NCBI RefSeq assembly: GCF_004335005.1
Contig: NZ_RQRT01000018.1
Location: 1 to 60,566, forward strand
Source of the DNA: Paracoccus nototheniae
Lineage (GTDB): Bacteria > Pseudomonadota > Alphaproteobacteria > Rhodobacterales > Rhodobacteraceae
DNA: 60,566 nt
Direction: 5' to 3'
A program made the translations under genes and the position numbers. Positions 53,096 through 60,566 of the stretch are shown here, piece by piece (positions within the stretch are counted from its first letter, which is position 1; every line of letters starts with the position of its first letter). The notes beneath the pieces were generated by a model. The model was not told the origin of the DNA. It saw only the letters and a list, made by a program, of their open reading frames with translations, and searched no databases.

Positions 53096-54265
53096 ATGGA
53101 CGACCTCGCGACACCGCGCCCGCGCGTACAATCTGCCAATCCGCGCATTCCCCCGGCCGTCGGTCAGGCGGTCTGGAGCAAAAAGCACACGTTGCTGCTG
53201 GCCAGCTTTCTGCTGGTCTTTGCACTGCCCTCGTTGATGGTTGCGGGCTATATGTATCTGGTCGCCAAGGATCAGTATGTCTCGGAAGTGTCCTTCGTGG
53301 TTCGCGACGAAGAAACGCAGAATATGGGGCTGCTGGCGGGGATCGGGCTATCGCAGGTCGGCAATGCCACGACCGATGCACAGATCCTTTACAAATACCT
53401 GCGTAGCCCGAATTTCGTGGCCGAGCTGGACCGCGAGATCGGCCTGCGCGCCATGTTCACCAAAGCTACCGGCGATCCCGTCTTTGCGCTTCACGACGGA
53501 TCCAATCTGGAACAGCTTGTGGCCTATTGGCGCAAGATGGTCACGATCAGTGTCGACTCGGCAACGGGCATGACGGAAATTCAGGCCCGTGCCTTTGCCC
53601 CCGAGGATGCCAATCGCATCGCTCAGGGCGTGCATTTGGCCGCGGGTCGGCTGGTCAACAATATTTCGGACGATGCGCGTGACAATGTCCTGCGCTATGC
53701 CGAACGCGATCTGGCCCAGACCGAGGAACGACTGGCCGATGCGCGTGTCGCCTTGGCCCGCTTCCGCGACGAATTCAAGCTGATCGACCCGCAGGCGATG
53801 GTCACGACCAACGCGACCATCGTGACATCGCTGTCGCAGGAACTGACCGAGGCGATGATCCAGTTGGAGACCTTGCGTCAGCAGGGCACGGCAGACGTTC
53901 GCCTGAATCAGGCCGAGATGCGCGTCTCGGTGTTGGAGCAGCGCATCGAGCAGGAACAGCAAACCTATGTCGGTGGCCCGGCAGGTGATGTCACCTTCAG
54001 CTCGGTCATCGATCAATACACCAAGCTGCAGCTCGATCTGGAACTGGCTGGGCAAAGCTACAGCCTCGCGCTGTCCGGCGTCGAGGCGGCCCGGTCCAAG
54101 TCACAGCAGGATACCCGCTATCTGGCGACCTTTGTCGAGCCGACGACGCCCGAAACCGCGACCCGTCCCCGCCGTCTGATGATTACCTTGCTGGCGATCA
54201 CCTTCATCTTCATCGGCTGGAGCAGCCTCGTGCTGATCGGCTATTCCAATCGTGACCGTCACTGA
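53096..54265 (+). CDS. kpsE: Polysaccharide export inner-membrane protein (KpsE/CtrB/BexC type, PCP-3)
   Basis: A 389-residue protein with two membrane helices, one at about residues 25-48 (LLLASFLLVFALPSLMVAGYM) and one at the C-terminus (LMITLLAITFIFIGWSSLVLIGY). A long periplasmic coiled coil lies between them (AERDLAQTEERLADARVALARFRDEF; LSQELTEAMIQLETLRQQ). The FVEPTTPETATRPRRL tail is typical of the KpsE/CtrB family. It links the KpsMT exporter to an outer-membrane channel. AAAGGAGGGG precedes the ATG. It directly follows fusion protein A; no KpsD/Wza-like outer-membrane gene is in the window. Confidence 0.93.
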   Translation: MDDLATPRPRVQSANPRIPPAVGQAVWSKKHTLLLASFLLVFALPSLMVAGYMYLVAKDQYVSEVSFVVRDEETQNMGLLAGIGLSQVGNATTDAQILYKYLRSPNFVAELDREIGLRAMFTKATGDPVFALHDGSNLEQLVAYWRKMVTISVDSATGMTEIQARAFAPEDANRIAQGVHLAAGRLVNNISDDARDNVLRYAERDLAQTEERLADARVALARFRDEFKLIDPQAMVTTNATIVTSLSQELTEAMIQLETLRQQGTADVRLNQAEMRVSVLEQRIEQEQQTYVGGPAGDVTFSSVIDQYTKLQLDLELAGQSYSLALSGVEAARSKSQQDTRYLATFVEPTTPETATRPRRLMITLLAITFIFIGWSSLVLIGYSNRDRH

Positions 54266-54945
54266 TGATCCGGCTTGAGAACCTTTCCAAAAGCTTCACG
54301 GTCAATGGCCGCACCACCGTGGTGGCGCGCAACATGAACGTGACGTTTCCGACAGGCGCCAGCGTGGGTCTGCTGGGCCATAACGGCGCAGGAAAATCGA
54401 CGCTGCTACGCATGATCGCGGGCGTCGTGCGCCCCGATCATGGCAGGGTGGTCACGACCGGCAGCGTGTCATGGCCGGTGGGTTTCGCGGGCAGCTTTCA
54501 CCCCGACCTGACGGGCGCACAGAACACCCGGTTCATCGCACGCGTCTATAATATCCATGCCGAAAAGCTGTTGCAGTTCGTGGCGCAGTTTTCCGATCTG
54601 GGACACCATCTGTATCTGCCTTTCGGACATTATTCGTCCGGCATGCGGTCGCGATTGGCCTTTGGGGTGTCGATGGGAATCCATTTCGACACCTATCTGG
54701 TGGATGAGGTCACCTCGGTCGGCGACGGGAATTTCCGCGACAAGAGCCAGGCCTATTTCCGCAATCGGCTGCTGAACAGCGGGGCGATCATGGTGTCGCA
54801 TTCCATGAGCATGATCCGCTCGGTGTGCAAATCGGCGGCGGTGCTGAGGGACGGGCAATTGACCTATTACACGGATGTCGATGAGGCGATCGAGACTCAT
54901 CTTGCAAATATGGGCGCCAGTGGCGCCCATGACGACGAGGATTAG
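54265..54945 (+). CDS. kpsT: Polysaccharide ABC exporter ATP-binding protein (KpsT/CtrD type)
   Basis: A 226-residue ATPase. Walker A is GHNGAGKST (about residues 38-46), then the family stretch SWPVGFAGSFHPDLTGAQNTRFIARVY, the signature region YSSGMRSRLAFGVSMG, and Walker B in YLVDEVTSVGD. GSFHPDLTG and SSGMRSRL are specific to group 2 capsule exporters. It energises KpsM for lipid-linked polysaccharide export. The ATG overlaps the kpsE stop, and kpsM starts 5 bases after its own stop. Confidence 0.95.
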   Translation: MIRLENLSKSFTVNGRTTVVARNMNVTFPTGASVGLLGHNGAGKSTLLRMIAGVVRPDHGRVVTTGSVSWPVGFAGSFHPDLTGAQNTRFIARVYNIHAEKLLQFVAQFSDLGHHLYLPFGHYSSGMRSRLAFGVSMGIHFDTYLVDEVTSVGDGNFRDKSQAYFRNRLLNSGAIMVSHSMSMIRSVCKSAAVLRDGQLTYYTDVDEAIETHLANMGASGAHDDED

Positions 54946-54949
54946 GCCG

Positions 54950-55750
54950 ATGATTCAGGCGCTGGTTCCCCAACACCACCCCATGCGGCGCTGGCCGTCA
55001 TGGCGCACGATCACCGCGCTGATCTTCCGCGAAATGTCGACGTCTTACGGCAAGTCGCCGGGCGGGTTCATCTGGACGATCCTGGAGCCTGTCGGCGGCA
55101 TCGCCCTGCTGACGGTGATTTTTTCACTGGCCGTGCGCGTGCCTCCGATGGGGTCCAGTTTTGCGCTGTTCTATGCGACGGGCCTGCTGCCTTTTCTGAT
55201 GTTTCTGGACATCAGCAAGAAGGTGGCGCAGGCCCTGCAGTTTTCAAAACAGCTGCTGTTCTATCCCGGTGTGACCTTCGTGGACGCCATTTTTGCGCGG
55301 TTCTTTCTGGCCTGCATGGTCCACGCGCTGGTCTTCGTGATCGTTTTGTCCGGCATCCTCTGGTATGATAATGTCGAGCTGATCGTGAATATTCCGCTGG
55401 TCGTGCTGGCGTTTCTGATGTCGGCCGGGCTGGCCCTTGGCGTGGGTTGCGCGAACTGCTTTCTGATGCGCCGTTTTCCGATCTGGGCGAATGTCTGGGC
55501 TATCGTGACGCGACCGCTGTTCCTGATTTCATGCATTTTCATCCCCTATGACAGCATGCCCGAAAGTTTTCGGGATATCCTGTGGTTCAACCCTCTGGTC
55601 CATATCGTGGGCACCAACCGCACCGGGTTCTATTCGACATATCGCGCCGAATACGTCGAGCCGATCTATGTGGCACTGGTCGCGGCGCTTCTTTTTGGAG
55701 TTGGCCTTGCGTTGTTGACGAAATGGCATCGCGACCTGGCACAACGCTAG
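54950..55750 (+). CDS. kpsM: Polysaccharide ABC exporter permease (KpsM/CtrC type)
   Basis: A 266-residue ABC-2 permease with six helices. It starts with a cytoplasmic segment and FREMSTSYGKSPGGFIWTILEPVGGIALLTVIFSLAV, a family signature. It continues through FFLACMVHALVFVIVLSGILW to the C-terminal SCIFIPYDSMPESFRDILWFNPLVHIVGTNRTGFYSTY, strongly characteristic of KpsM. The ATG at 54950 is preceded by GAGGATT. Together with KpsT and KpsE it moves a complete polysaccharide, built in the cytoplasm on a lipid, across the inner membrane. Confidence 0.96.
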   Translation: MIQALVPQHHPMRRWPSWRTITALIFREMSTSYGKSPGGFIWTILEPVGGIALLTVIFSLAVRVPPMGSSFALFYATGLLPFLMFLDISKKVAQALQFSKQLLFYPGVTFVDAIFARFFLACMVHALVFVIVLSGILWYDNVELIVNIPLVVLAFLMSAGLALGVGCANCFLMRRFPIWANVWAIVTRPLFLISCIFIPYDSMPESFRDILWFNPLVHIVGTNRTGFYSTYRAEYVEPIYVALVAALLFGVGLALLTKWHRDLAQR

Positions 55751-55977
55751 GCGTCGACAAGGCAGACATATGACCCAGGACGAGCCGCAATCACCTGCGC
55801 GCCGACCCAGGCAATCCAACGCGTCCGGTCCGCCGGGCGCGTCATCCGACGCGCAGCGATTGTCCCTCCCCCGATCGCTGCACGATGTGAATGAGTGCTC
55901 TGTTTGTGTGCCCCGCCCCTCCTTCGACATGTCGCGCCCGTCGCGACAAAGAAATTCCCTCGCAGGAAGCCAAGATG

Positions 55978-57957
55978 ATGAGCAATTCCATTTCCTCCCC
56001 CGCCCAATTTCAATCTGCATCCGCGCCTTTTTCTGTCCGTCTGGCCAAGAAGGTTCTTCCGGGTTCCATGATCCGCTACCTGCGCAACCGGACAACATCG
56101 CCAAAGCCCCGCATTACGATCGTCAGCTTTTACACCGAAGGCGGCTATTACGAAGAAATGGCCGATGCCCTGCGCGCGCGCTGCGATGCCTTGGGCATGC
56201 TGCATGACATTCAGCCCATCAGCTTTCGCGAAGGCACAAGCTGGAGCGCGATCTGCCGCGCGAAGGTCCGTTTTTATCGCAAGATGCTGCTCAAGCATCG
56301 CAGCACCATCATGTGGCTGGACGTGGACACCAAGCTTTTGCGCAATGTCGACAGTCTGGCGGGGCGATCGTATGATATCGCCATGTTCATGCGCGGCTTT
56401 CGCTTTCTGCCGCAGGACAATTTCGCATTGTATGCGCGCCGGTTCCATCCGGGTTATCTGATCCTGAACTACACCCGCGAAACGCTGGAACTGCTCTACG
56501 AATGCAAGCGCGTCGAAGAGAGCACGCGGGGCGATTTTACTGACGATTATATCCTGGAAGAAGCATTCCGCCGCACCACGGCGCGTCCCCGGCTGCTGGT
56601 TCTGTCACCCAATGACATCACCCGCCCGCAGGATGCAGAAAATCCCGGAGCCTATTTTCTTCACGGAGACAGCGGAAACGTCAAGGAATTCAAAGGTAAG
56701 GTATTGCAGCATTCGCCTGATATCCTGCGTCCGGAAAGTCAGAAGGCGGTGATCCTGGACCTGATCCAGGACGCAGCACGCAAGGGCAAGCGCGCCTTGG
56801 TCTGCGATTATTACAATGCCATTCTGTCGCGCAACCCCGAGGATTACGGCAGCTATCATCGGTTGCTGGAGATTTCGGCCAAGTTCGACGACCCTGCCGT
56901 GCTTGACGCCAATATTGCCCTTTACCGCGACAACGAGCATTTGTTTCCTTATGCCCTGCGCTTCCGGCTGCTTCAGGCTCTAGACCGGCGGGACTGGGAC
57001 GCGGCGGACCGTCTTTTCGCTCAGATCACTGCCGCTGGCAGCGAGGCGGTGACCAGCTTTGCCCGCAGCCGCATGTTCCGCGCCTCGCTTGACCGGCGCG
57101 CCGAAAGCATGGGCGTGGCGGATGCGGATCGGGTCAAGCTGTTCTGGTGGGAGCAACCCTATCCCGGCAATCTGGGCGATATCGTGAACCCCTATATCGT
57201 CGAAAAGGCGACCGGCATTCCGCCGCAATGGGCGGGCCGGGGGACGGGGCTGTGTGCCATCGGTTCGGTCATCAAATACGCCAAGGACGGTACTGCTGTC
57301 TGGGGCAGCGGCACGCCGAACTCGCGTGATACCCTGGCCGCTGGCGCACGCTATCACGCGGTGCGCGGGCCGCTGACACGCGATCTGGTGATCGAGAACG
57401 GCGGCACCTGTCCCGAGGTCTATGGTGACCCCGCATGGCTTTTGCCGATCCTCTATCCGCGCAAGGCGAAGCCGACCCGCAAGACCGGCCTGATCCTGCA
57501 TTTCACCCATGAAGAGATGACGACACCCGTCGCGCCCGGCGTCCGGCGCATCGACATCCGGCGGATCGGCTATGGCGAGATCGAGGCGTTTCTGGATGAA
57601 ATGCTGGATTGCGAGCGCATCGTTTCGTCGTCGTTGCACGGCGTGATCATCGCGCAGGCCTATGGCATTCCGGCCTGCCTTGCGACCGTGACCACCTCGG
57701 CATCGCAGATCCATGGCGATGGAATCAAATTCGATGATTACTTCCGCTCGATCGGTCATGATGCCGCGCCCGAAGCGCTTGATCTGTCGAAACTGCTTCG
57801 CATCGCCCATGACAGCATCCCTCGGGACCAGTTCCTGCTGGCCAGGACGCCCATCGATCTGCCTGCCTTGCTGGATGCAGCGCCCTTCGAAATCCGTGAG
57901 GAAGTGCGCAAGGACGCACAGGAATGGCTGGCGCAATGGCCGGGCGAGCGGTTATAA
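55978..57957 (+). CDS. Glycosyltransferase-like / polysaccharide pyruvyltransferase fusion protein (B)
   Basis: A 659-residue paralogue of the protein at 51273. Residues about 45-240 are GT-A-like: ITIVSFYTEGGYYEEMADALRARC, then the DXD motif in TIMWLDVDTKLLRN. A helical linker follows (about 270-370, ILDLIQDAARKGKRALVCDYYNAILSRNP), with TPR-like character. The pyruvyltransferase domain (about 385-620) has LFWWEQPYPGNLGDIVNPYIVEKATG, RGPLTRDLVIENGG, GDPAWLLPILYP, and SSSLHGVIIAQAYGIPA followed by KFDDYFRSIG. The last motifs are closer to canonical pyruvyltransferases than in copy A. ATG 55978 has AGGAAG 8 bases ahead; ATG 55975 also fits. The two parts probably act on the same glycan. Confidence 0.82.
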   Translation: MSNSISSPAQFQSASAPFSVRLAKKVLPGSMIRYLRNRTTSPKPRITIVSFYTEGGYYEEMADALRARCDALGMLHDIQPISFREGTSWSAICRAKVRFYRKMLLKHRSTIMWLDVDTKLLRNVDSLAGRSYDIAMFMRGFRFLPQDNFALYARRFHPGYLILNYTRETLELLYECKRVEESTRGDFTDDYILEEAFRRTTARPRLLVLSPNDITRPQDAENPGAYFLHGDSGNVKEFKGKVLQHSPDILRPESQKAVILDLIQDAARKGKRALVCDYYNAILSRNPEDYGSYHRLLEISAKFDDPAVLDANIALYRDNEHLFPYALRFRLLQALDRRDWDAADRLFAQITAAGSEAVTSFARSRMFRASLDRRAESMGVADADRVKLFWWEQPYPGNLGDIVNPYIVEKATGIPPQWAGRGTGLCAIGSVIKYAKDGTAVWGSGTPNSRDTLAAGARYHAVRGPLTRDLVIENGGTCPEVYGDPAWLLPILYPRKAKPTRKTGLILHFTHEEMTTPVAPGVRRIDIRRIGYGEIEAFLDEMLDCERIVSSSLHGVIIAQAYGIPACLATVTTSASQIHGDGIKFDDYFRSIGHDAAPEALDLSKLLRIAHDSIPRDQFLLARTPIDLPALLDAAPFEIREEVRKDAQEWLAQWPGERL

Positions 57958-57958
57958 G

Positions 57959-58837
57959 ATGGACATGAGCAGTTCCGAACCGAAAGAATTCCCGATGGAC
58001 GACGTTACCGGTGACGGAATTGCACGAGAGCAGGCGCCCGACACGGAAGCGCTGGCCGACGCGAGCCAGCCCGAAGCAGGCGATCCGTCGCCGGCTGCTG
58101 TCGCTGCTGCAAAAGCCGCATCTGCCCGGATGACCGTGGCCTATCTGCGTGAAACATCGCCCACCTGGGACCGCACGCGCTTTCGCAAGGTCATGGAACG
58201 CAAGATCGACCCTGCCGTGCTGCAGCCTATCGCCCACCGCCGGGCCGTGCTGCGCCATTTCGCGCCGCAGCCGTTGCATGGGTCGTATGGCGGTCAAGCC
58301 CATGCTGGCGCGTCGGGTCCGGGCCTTGTCACGGCCGACACGCTGGCTATCTCGCCAGCCTATGGGGCGGTGCTACACAATCTTGCCCGCGAAACCAAGC
58401 CACGCCTGATCCTCGAGGATGGGGCGGGCTTTGGCATCTCATCCATGTATCTTGCGACAGCACTGCGCGGACAAGAGGGCGGAACCTTGCTGTCCTTCGA
58501 GATTTCGCCTGATTATGCGTCCACGGCTCAGGCGTCGGTGGCCCTCATCGACCCCGGATCGCGGGTTGTTCAGGGTGACTTCGCAGGCTTTCCCCGCCAT
58601 CTGGCGGGGACGGCGCAGGTGGGATTTGCGTTCATTGACGCCATGCACGAACGCGACAGTCTTCTGCGCAGCTTCAAGACGCTGATGGGCTGGATGGCTC
58701 CGAAATCGATGATCGTGGTGGATGACCTGTCCTATTCCGAATCCGCACGCGAGGGTTTCCGCGCTATGATGCGGATGGAATACCATGATTTCGTCTGCAT
58801 CGTGAACCAGCGTTTCGGCATCCTGATCAAGGGATAG
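57959..58837 (+). CDS. Class I SAM-dependent methyltransferase-like protein
   Basis: A 292-residue protein. The first 60 residues are low-complexity, acidic and alanine-rich, so probably flexible. The rest has a Rossmann-like methyltransferase core: LILEDGAGFGISSMYLATAL (residues about 145-165, the SAM-binding glycine motif in a variant form), LLSFEISPDYASTAQ, VGFAFIDAMHERDSLLRSF and IVVDDLSYSESAREGF, the layout of the class I methyltransferase_24 group. In this locus it would methylate a sugar of the exported polysaccharide. It follows fusion protein B after one base. The glycine motif is degenerate, so catalysis is likely but not certain. Confidence 0.72.
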   Translation: MDMSSSEPKEFPMDDVTGDGIAREQAPDTEALADASQPEAGDPSPAAVAAAKAASARMTVAYLRETSPTWDRTRFRKVMERKIDPAVLQPIAHRRAVLRHFAPQPLHGSYGGQAHAGASGPGLVTADTLAISPAYGAVLHNLARETKPRLILEDGAGFGISSMYLATALRGQEGGTLLSFEISPDYASTAQASVALIDPGSRVVQGDFAGFPRHLAGTAQVGFAFIDAMHERDSLLRSFKTLMGWMAPKSMIVVDDLSYSESAREGFRAMMRMEYHDFVCIVNQRFGILIKG

Positions 58838-58841
58838 CAAC

Positions 58842-60443
58842 GTGACCGGCCCTTGCGGCAGCTATGACCTTGTGGTCTATCGCGCCACCCCTGCAGGCAT
58901 CATCGCCGCGATCACTGCGTCGCGATTAAAGCTTGATTGTCTGCTGGTCGAGCCGACAGGCCGCATCGGCGGCATGATGACATCTGGCCTGAATGCCGCC
59001 GACATTCTAAATGATTCGCTGATCAACGGCGTTGCGCTGGAGTTCTTTCGCAATATCCGTGACGAATACGGTATGTCGGTCCTGCCCGCCCGCATCGAAA
59101 GCCGTATCGCGCTGAAGGTGTTTCGCCGGATGCTGGCCGAAAGCCGGGTTCAACTGGCCCTGAACAATGACATTGGCGCCGTGACCCGGCAGGGGGCCAC
59201 GATCACCTCATGCATGCTCGGGACCGAATGGGTGGCTGGCCGCTGGTGGATGGACGCCTCGTACGAAGGTGATCTGATGCACAAGGCCGGCGTTCCGTTC
59301 CGCGTGGGACGAGAGGCGGCTGACGAGTTTGGCGAAAGTTTTGCAGGTCGCCAGGCGTTTCGCCCCATGCTGCCTTGGGCCTCGCGAATGGTGATCGATC
59401 CGCGCCAGGACGGTCGGCTTCTGGCGCATGTCCAGCCACCTTCGCGCACGGCTCTTGGGGCAGGGGATGACGACGTCCAAAGCTATTGCATCCGTCCCAC
59501 GCTGACCGCACTTCCTGCCAACCGGGTGACGATCGAGCCTCCCCGGGATTTCGATTTTTCCCAGTTCGAACTGTTTCGCCGCCTCGGCCGCAGCATGCGG
59601 ATCGGCCGCGTCGCAGCCAAGGCAATTCCGTTGCTGGGCACGACCTGGAAATCCGCCTATTTCAATCTGGCCGAACTGCCGGGCGGCAAGGTCGATATGA
59701 ACTCCGGTCCCGCAGCGCCGCTGAACAACCCGACCCTGACCCGGGGATGGCTTGACGCCACGATGGCGCAGCGCGCTGAAAAAGCCAACGAGTTCGCACG
59801 ATACACGCAGGCCCTGCTGTGGTTCATTCAGACCGATGTCTCGGTGCCTCAGGGGGTCAGGGATTTTTTTGGCGCTTATGGCCTTCCCGCAGACGAGTAT
59901 CCCGAGACTGGCCATCTTCCACCCGATGTCTATGTCCGCGAAGGGCGTCGGTTGAACGGAGCAAGGGTCTTTCGGCAACAGGATGTGGAAACGGGTGGCG
60001 CCGATCCCGGTGACGCGATTGCCGAGGCGAAGTATCATCTGGACTGCAAGCCGGTGAACTGGCGGTCCAACCACACCGGAACCAATGTCGTGCGCGAAGG
60101 CATGTTCTTTACTCAGGACGCCCACCGCTATTCGCTTCCTGCATGGATATTGCTGCCTGATCCTGCCGCTTGCCGGAATTTTTTCTCGCTATGCGGCGTG
60201 TCGGCCACGCATGTCGCCTTTGGTTCGATCCGTATGGAGCCGACATGGATGGAACTGGGCTCGGCTGCGGCGATCATCGCTCATCTGGCGGACCAGCGTG
60301 GTTGCCTGCCTCATGACATCCCCGGGGCGGATGTCCGGCGTCTGCGAGACGATCGTTTCTACCAATGGCCCGCGCCAAAGTTCCTGACAGCGAAACTGCG
60401 CGAAAAAGTCACCGGCTATTATCGCAGGATTGCGAAGGTCTAG
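58842..60443 (+). CDS. FAD-dependent oxidoreductase (PF12831-like)
   Basis: A 533-residue flavoprotein resembling FAD_oxidored (PF12831). The N-terminus is GSYDLVVYRATPAGIIAAITASRLKLDCLLVEPTGRIGGMMTSGLNAADI. It contains the FAD-binding glycine-type turn (here ATPAGI, a variant), the family GGMMTSGL motif and YEGDLMHKAGVPFRVGRE. The start is GTG 58842 with AAGGGA 9 bases ahead. It follows the methyltransferase-like gene closely and would be the last enzyme of the glycan locus. Its stop codon TAG (60441-60443) lies in the CTAG at the IS junction, so a few C-terminal codons could have been lost. Confidence 0.78.
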   Translation: MTGPCGSYDLVVYRATPAGIIAAITASRLKLDCLLVEPTGRIGGMMTSGLNAADILNDSLINGVALEFFRNIRDEYGMSVLPARIESRIALKVFRRMLAESRVQLALNNDIGAVTRQGATITSCMLGTEWVAGRWWMDASYEGDLMHKAGVPFRVGREAADEFGESFAGRQAFRPMLPWASRMVIDPRQDGRLLAHVQPPSRTALGAGDDDVQSYCIRPTLTALPANRVTIEPPRDFDFSQFELFRRLGRSMRIGRVAAKAIPLLGTTWKSAYFNLAELPGGKVDMNSGPAAPLNNPTLTRGWLDATMAQRAEKANEFARYTQALLWFIQTDVSVPQGVRDFFGAYGLPADEYPETGHLPPDVYVREGRRLNGARVFRQQDVETGGADPGDAIAEAKYHLDCKPVNWRSNHTGTNVVREGMFFTQDAHRYSLPAWILLPDPAACRNFFSLCGVSATHVAFGSIRMEPTWMELGSAAAIIAHLADQRGCLPHDIPGADVRRLRDDRFYQWPAPKFLTAKLREKVTGYYRRIAKV

Positions 60444-60566
60444 GGTCAGGATTCATAACCAATAGATGACGGTTGCTGCGAGGGCGATGGCCGAGAGGAA
60501 GATCTTCGGACATCTGTCATATCGCGTTGCCACGCGCCTCCAATCCTTGAGCCTGCCGAACATGAT
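60440..60566 (-). mobile_element. IS5-family insertion sequence, 3' end only (cut by window edge)
   Basis: 127 bp identical to the end of the complete IS (18805 onward) and to the reverse complement of the left edge of the window. The element extends beyond the window. Confidence 0.9.
60453..60566 (-). pseudogene. IS5-family transposase, C-terminal fragment at window edge
   Basis: The last 37 or so codons of the transposase, ending VIYWL then TGA, read on the minus strand. It is partial because the window ends. The sequence matches the copy at 18818-18931 without any visible difference. Confidence 0.85.

Noticed and set aside
55770..56207. 145-codon plus-strand frame between kpsM and fusion protein B
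   Set aside because: It has an ATG and a weak AAGGCAG site, but most of it overlaps fusion protein B in another frame, and its translation is Arg/Pro/Ser-rich without family resemblance.
1..60566. Composite transposon bounded by the two terminal IS copies
   Set aside because: The IS ends coincide with the window edges with near-equal lengths, and the interior includes essential backbone genes (secDF, ccm, dusA), so an assembly boundary is a better explanation.

Overview
The window is GC-rich DNA that looks like a Paracoccus-type alphaproteobacterium (Rhodobacterales). The grounds are the run yajC-secD-secF-Mth938-like-ccmA-ccmB-ccmC-ccmD-ccmG, neighbouring dusA and mazG, many ATGA-overlapped transporter operons, and abundant TRAP and TctABC systems. 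No ribosomal RNA gene, complete tRNA gene or CRISPR array was seen. Both edges lie in the same end of one IS5-family insertion sequence that is present complete at 18805-19641, so the window is probably an assembly contig broken at IS copies.

Region 1 (about 126-21812) looks like an integrated island. It carries a TctCBA tricarboxylate-type transporter, a purine nucleoside permease-like protein with a decayed substrate-binding protein gene beside it, and a nine-gene operon-like block. That block holds a GntR regulator, a complete Dpp-type peptide ABC transporter, an SDR dehydrogenase, a PuuE-like deacetylase/amidohydrolase and a cytosolic gamma-glutamyltransferase-family enzyme. An epoxide hydrolase divergent from a TetR regulator, a DUF6880 protein, the complete IS, a frameshifted gene and a tyrosine integrase follow. 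The right end is a 49-base 3' piece of tRNA-Phe (21764-21812), a typical integration scar. Copies of a degenerate dispersed repeat were noticed only in this region.

Region 2 (about 22019-33977) is housekeeping backbone: malate:quinone oxidoreductase with an unusual Tat/lipoprotein-like N-terminus, DusA, MazG, an M20 amidohydrolase, the YajC-SecD-SecF accessory translocase and the cytochrome c maturation genes ccmABCD and ccmG.

Region 3 (about 34430-46664) is transport and catabolism. A TRAP transporter faces a CoA-transferase plus HMG-CoA-lyase-like pair, with a GntR regulator beside them. An 8-base motif shared by the two control regions suggests one regulon for a branched organic acid. An aldo/keto reductase, a small SH3 lipoprotein and a two-gene RND efflux system follow.

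Region 4 (about 47360-60443) is a cell-surface polysaccharide locus: a large RTX-type protein with four exact 243-bp repeats, a Tat-exported GH128-like hydrolase, and a KpsE/KpsT/KpsM-type export ABC system. The exporter genes are flanked by two paralogous proteins that each join a glycosyltransferase-like N-terminal domain to a polysaccharide pyruvyltransferase C-terminal domain. A SAM methyltransferase-like protein and an FAD oxidoreductase end the locus against the right-hand IS. The most interesting candidate system is this putative pyruvylated-glycan locus; second is the peptide-ABC/GGT/PuuE-like/SDR operon.
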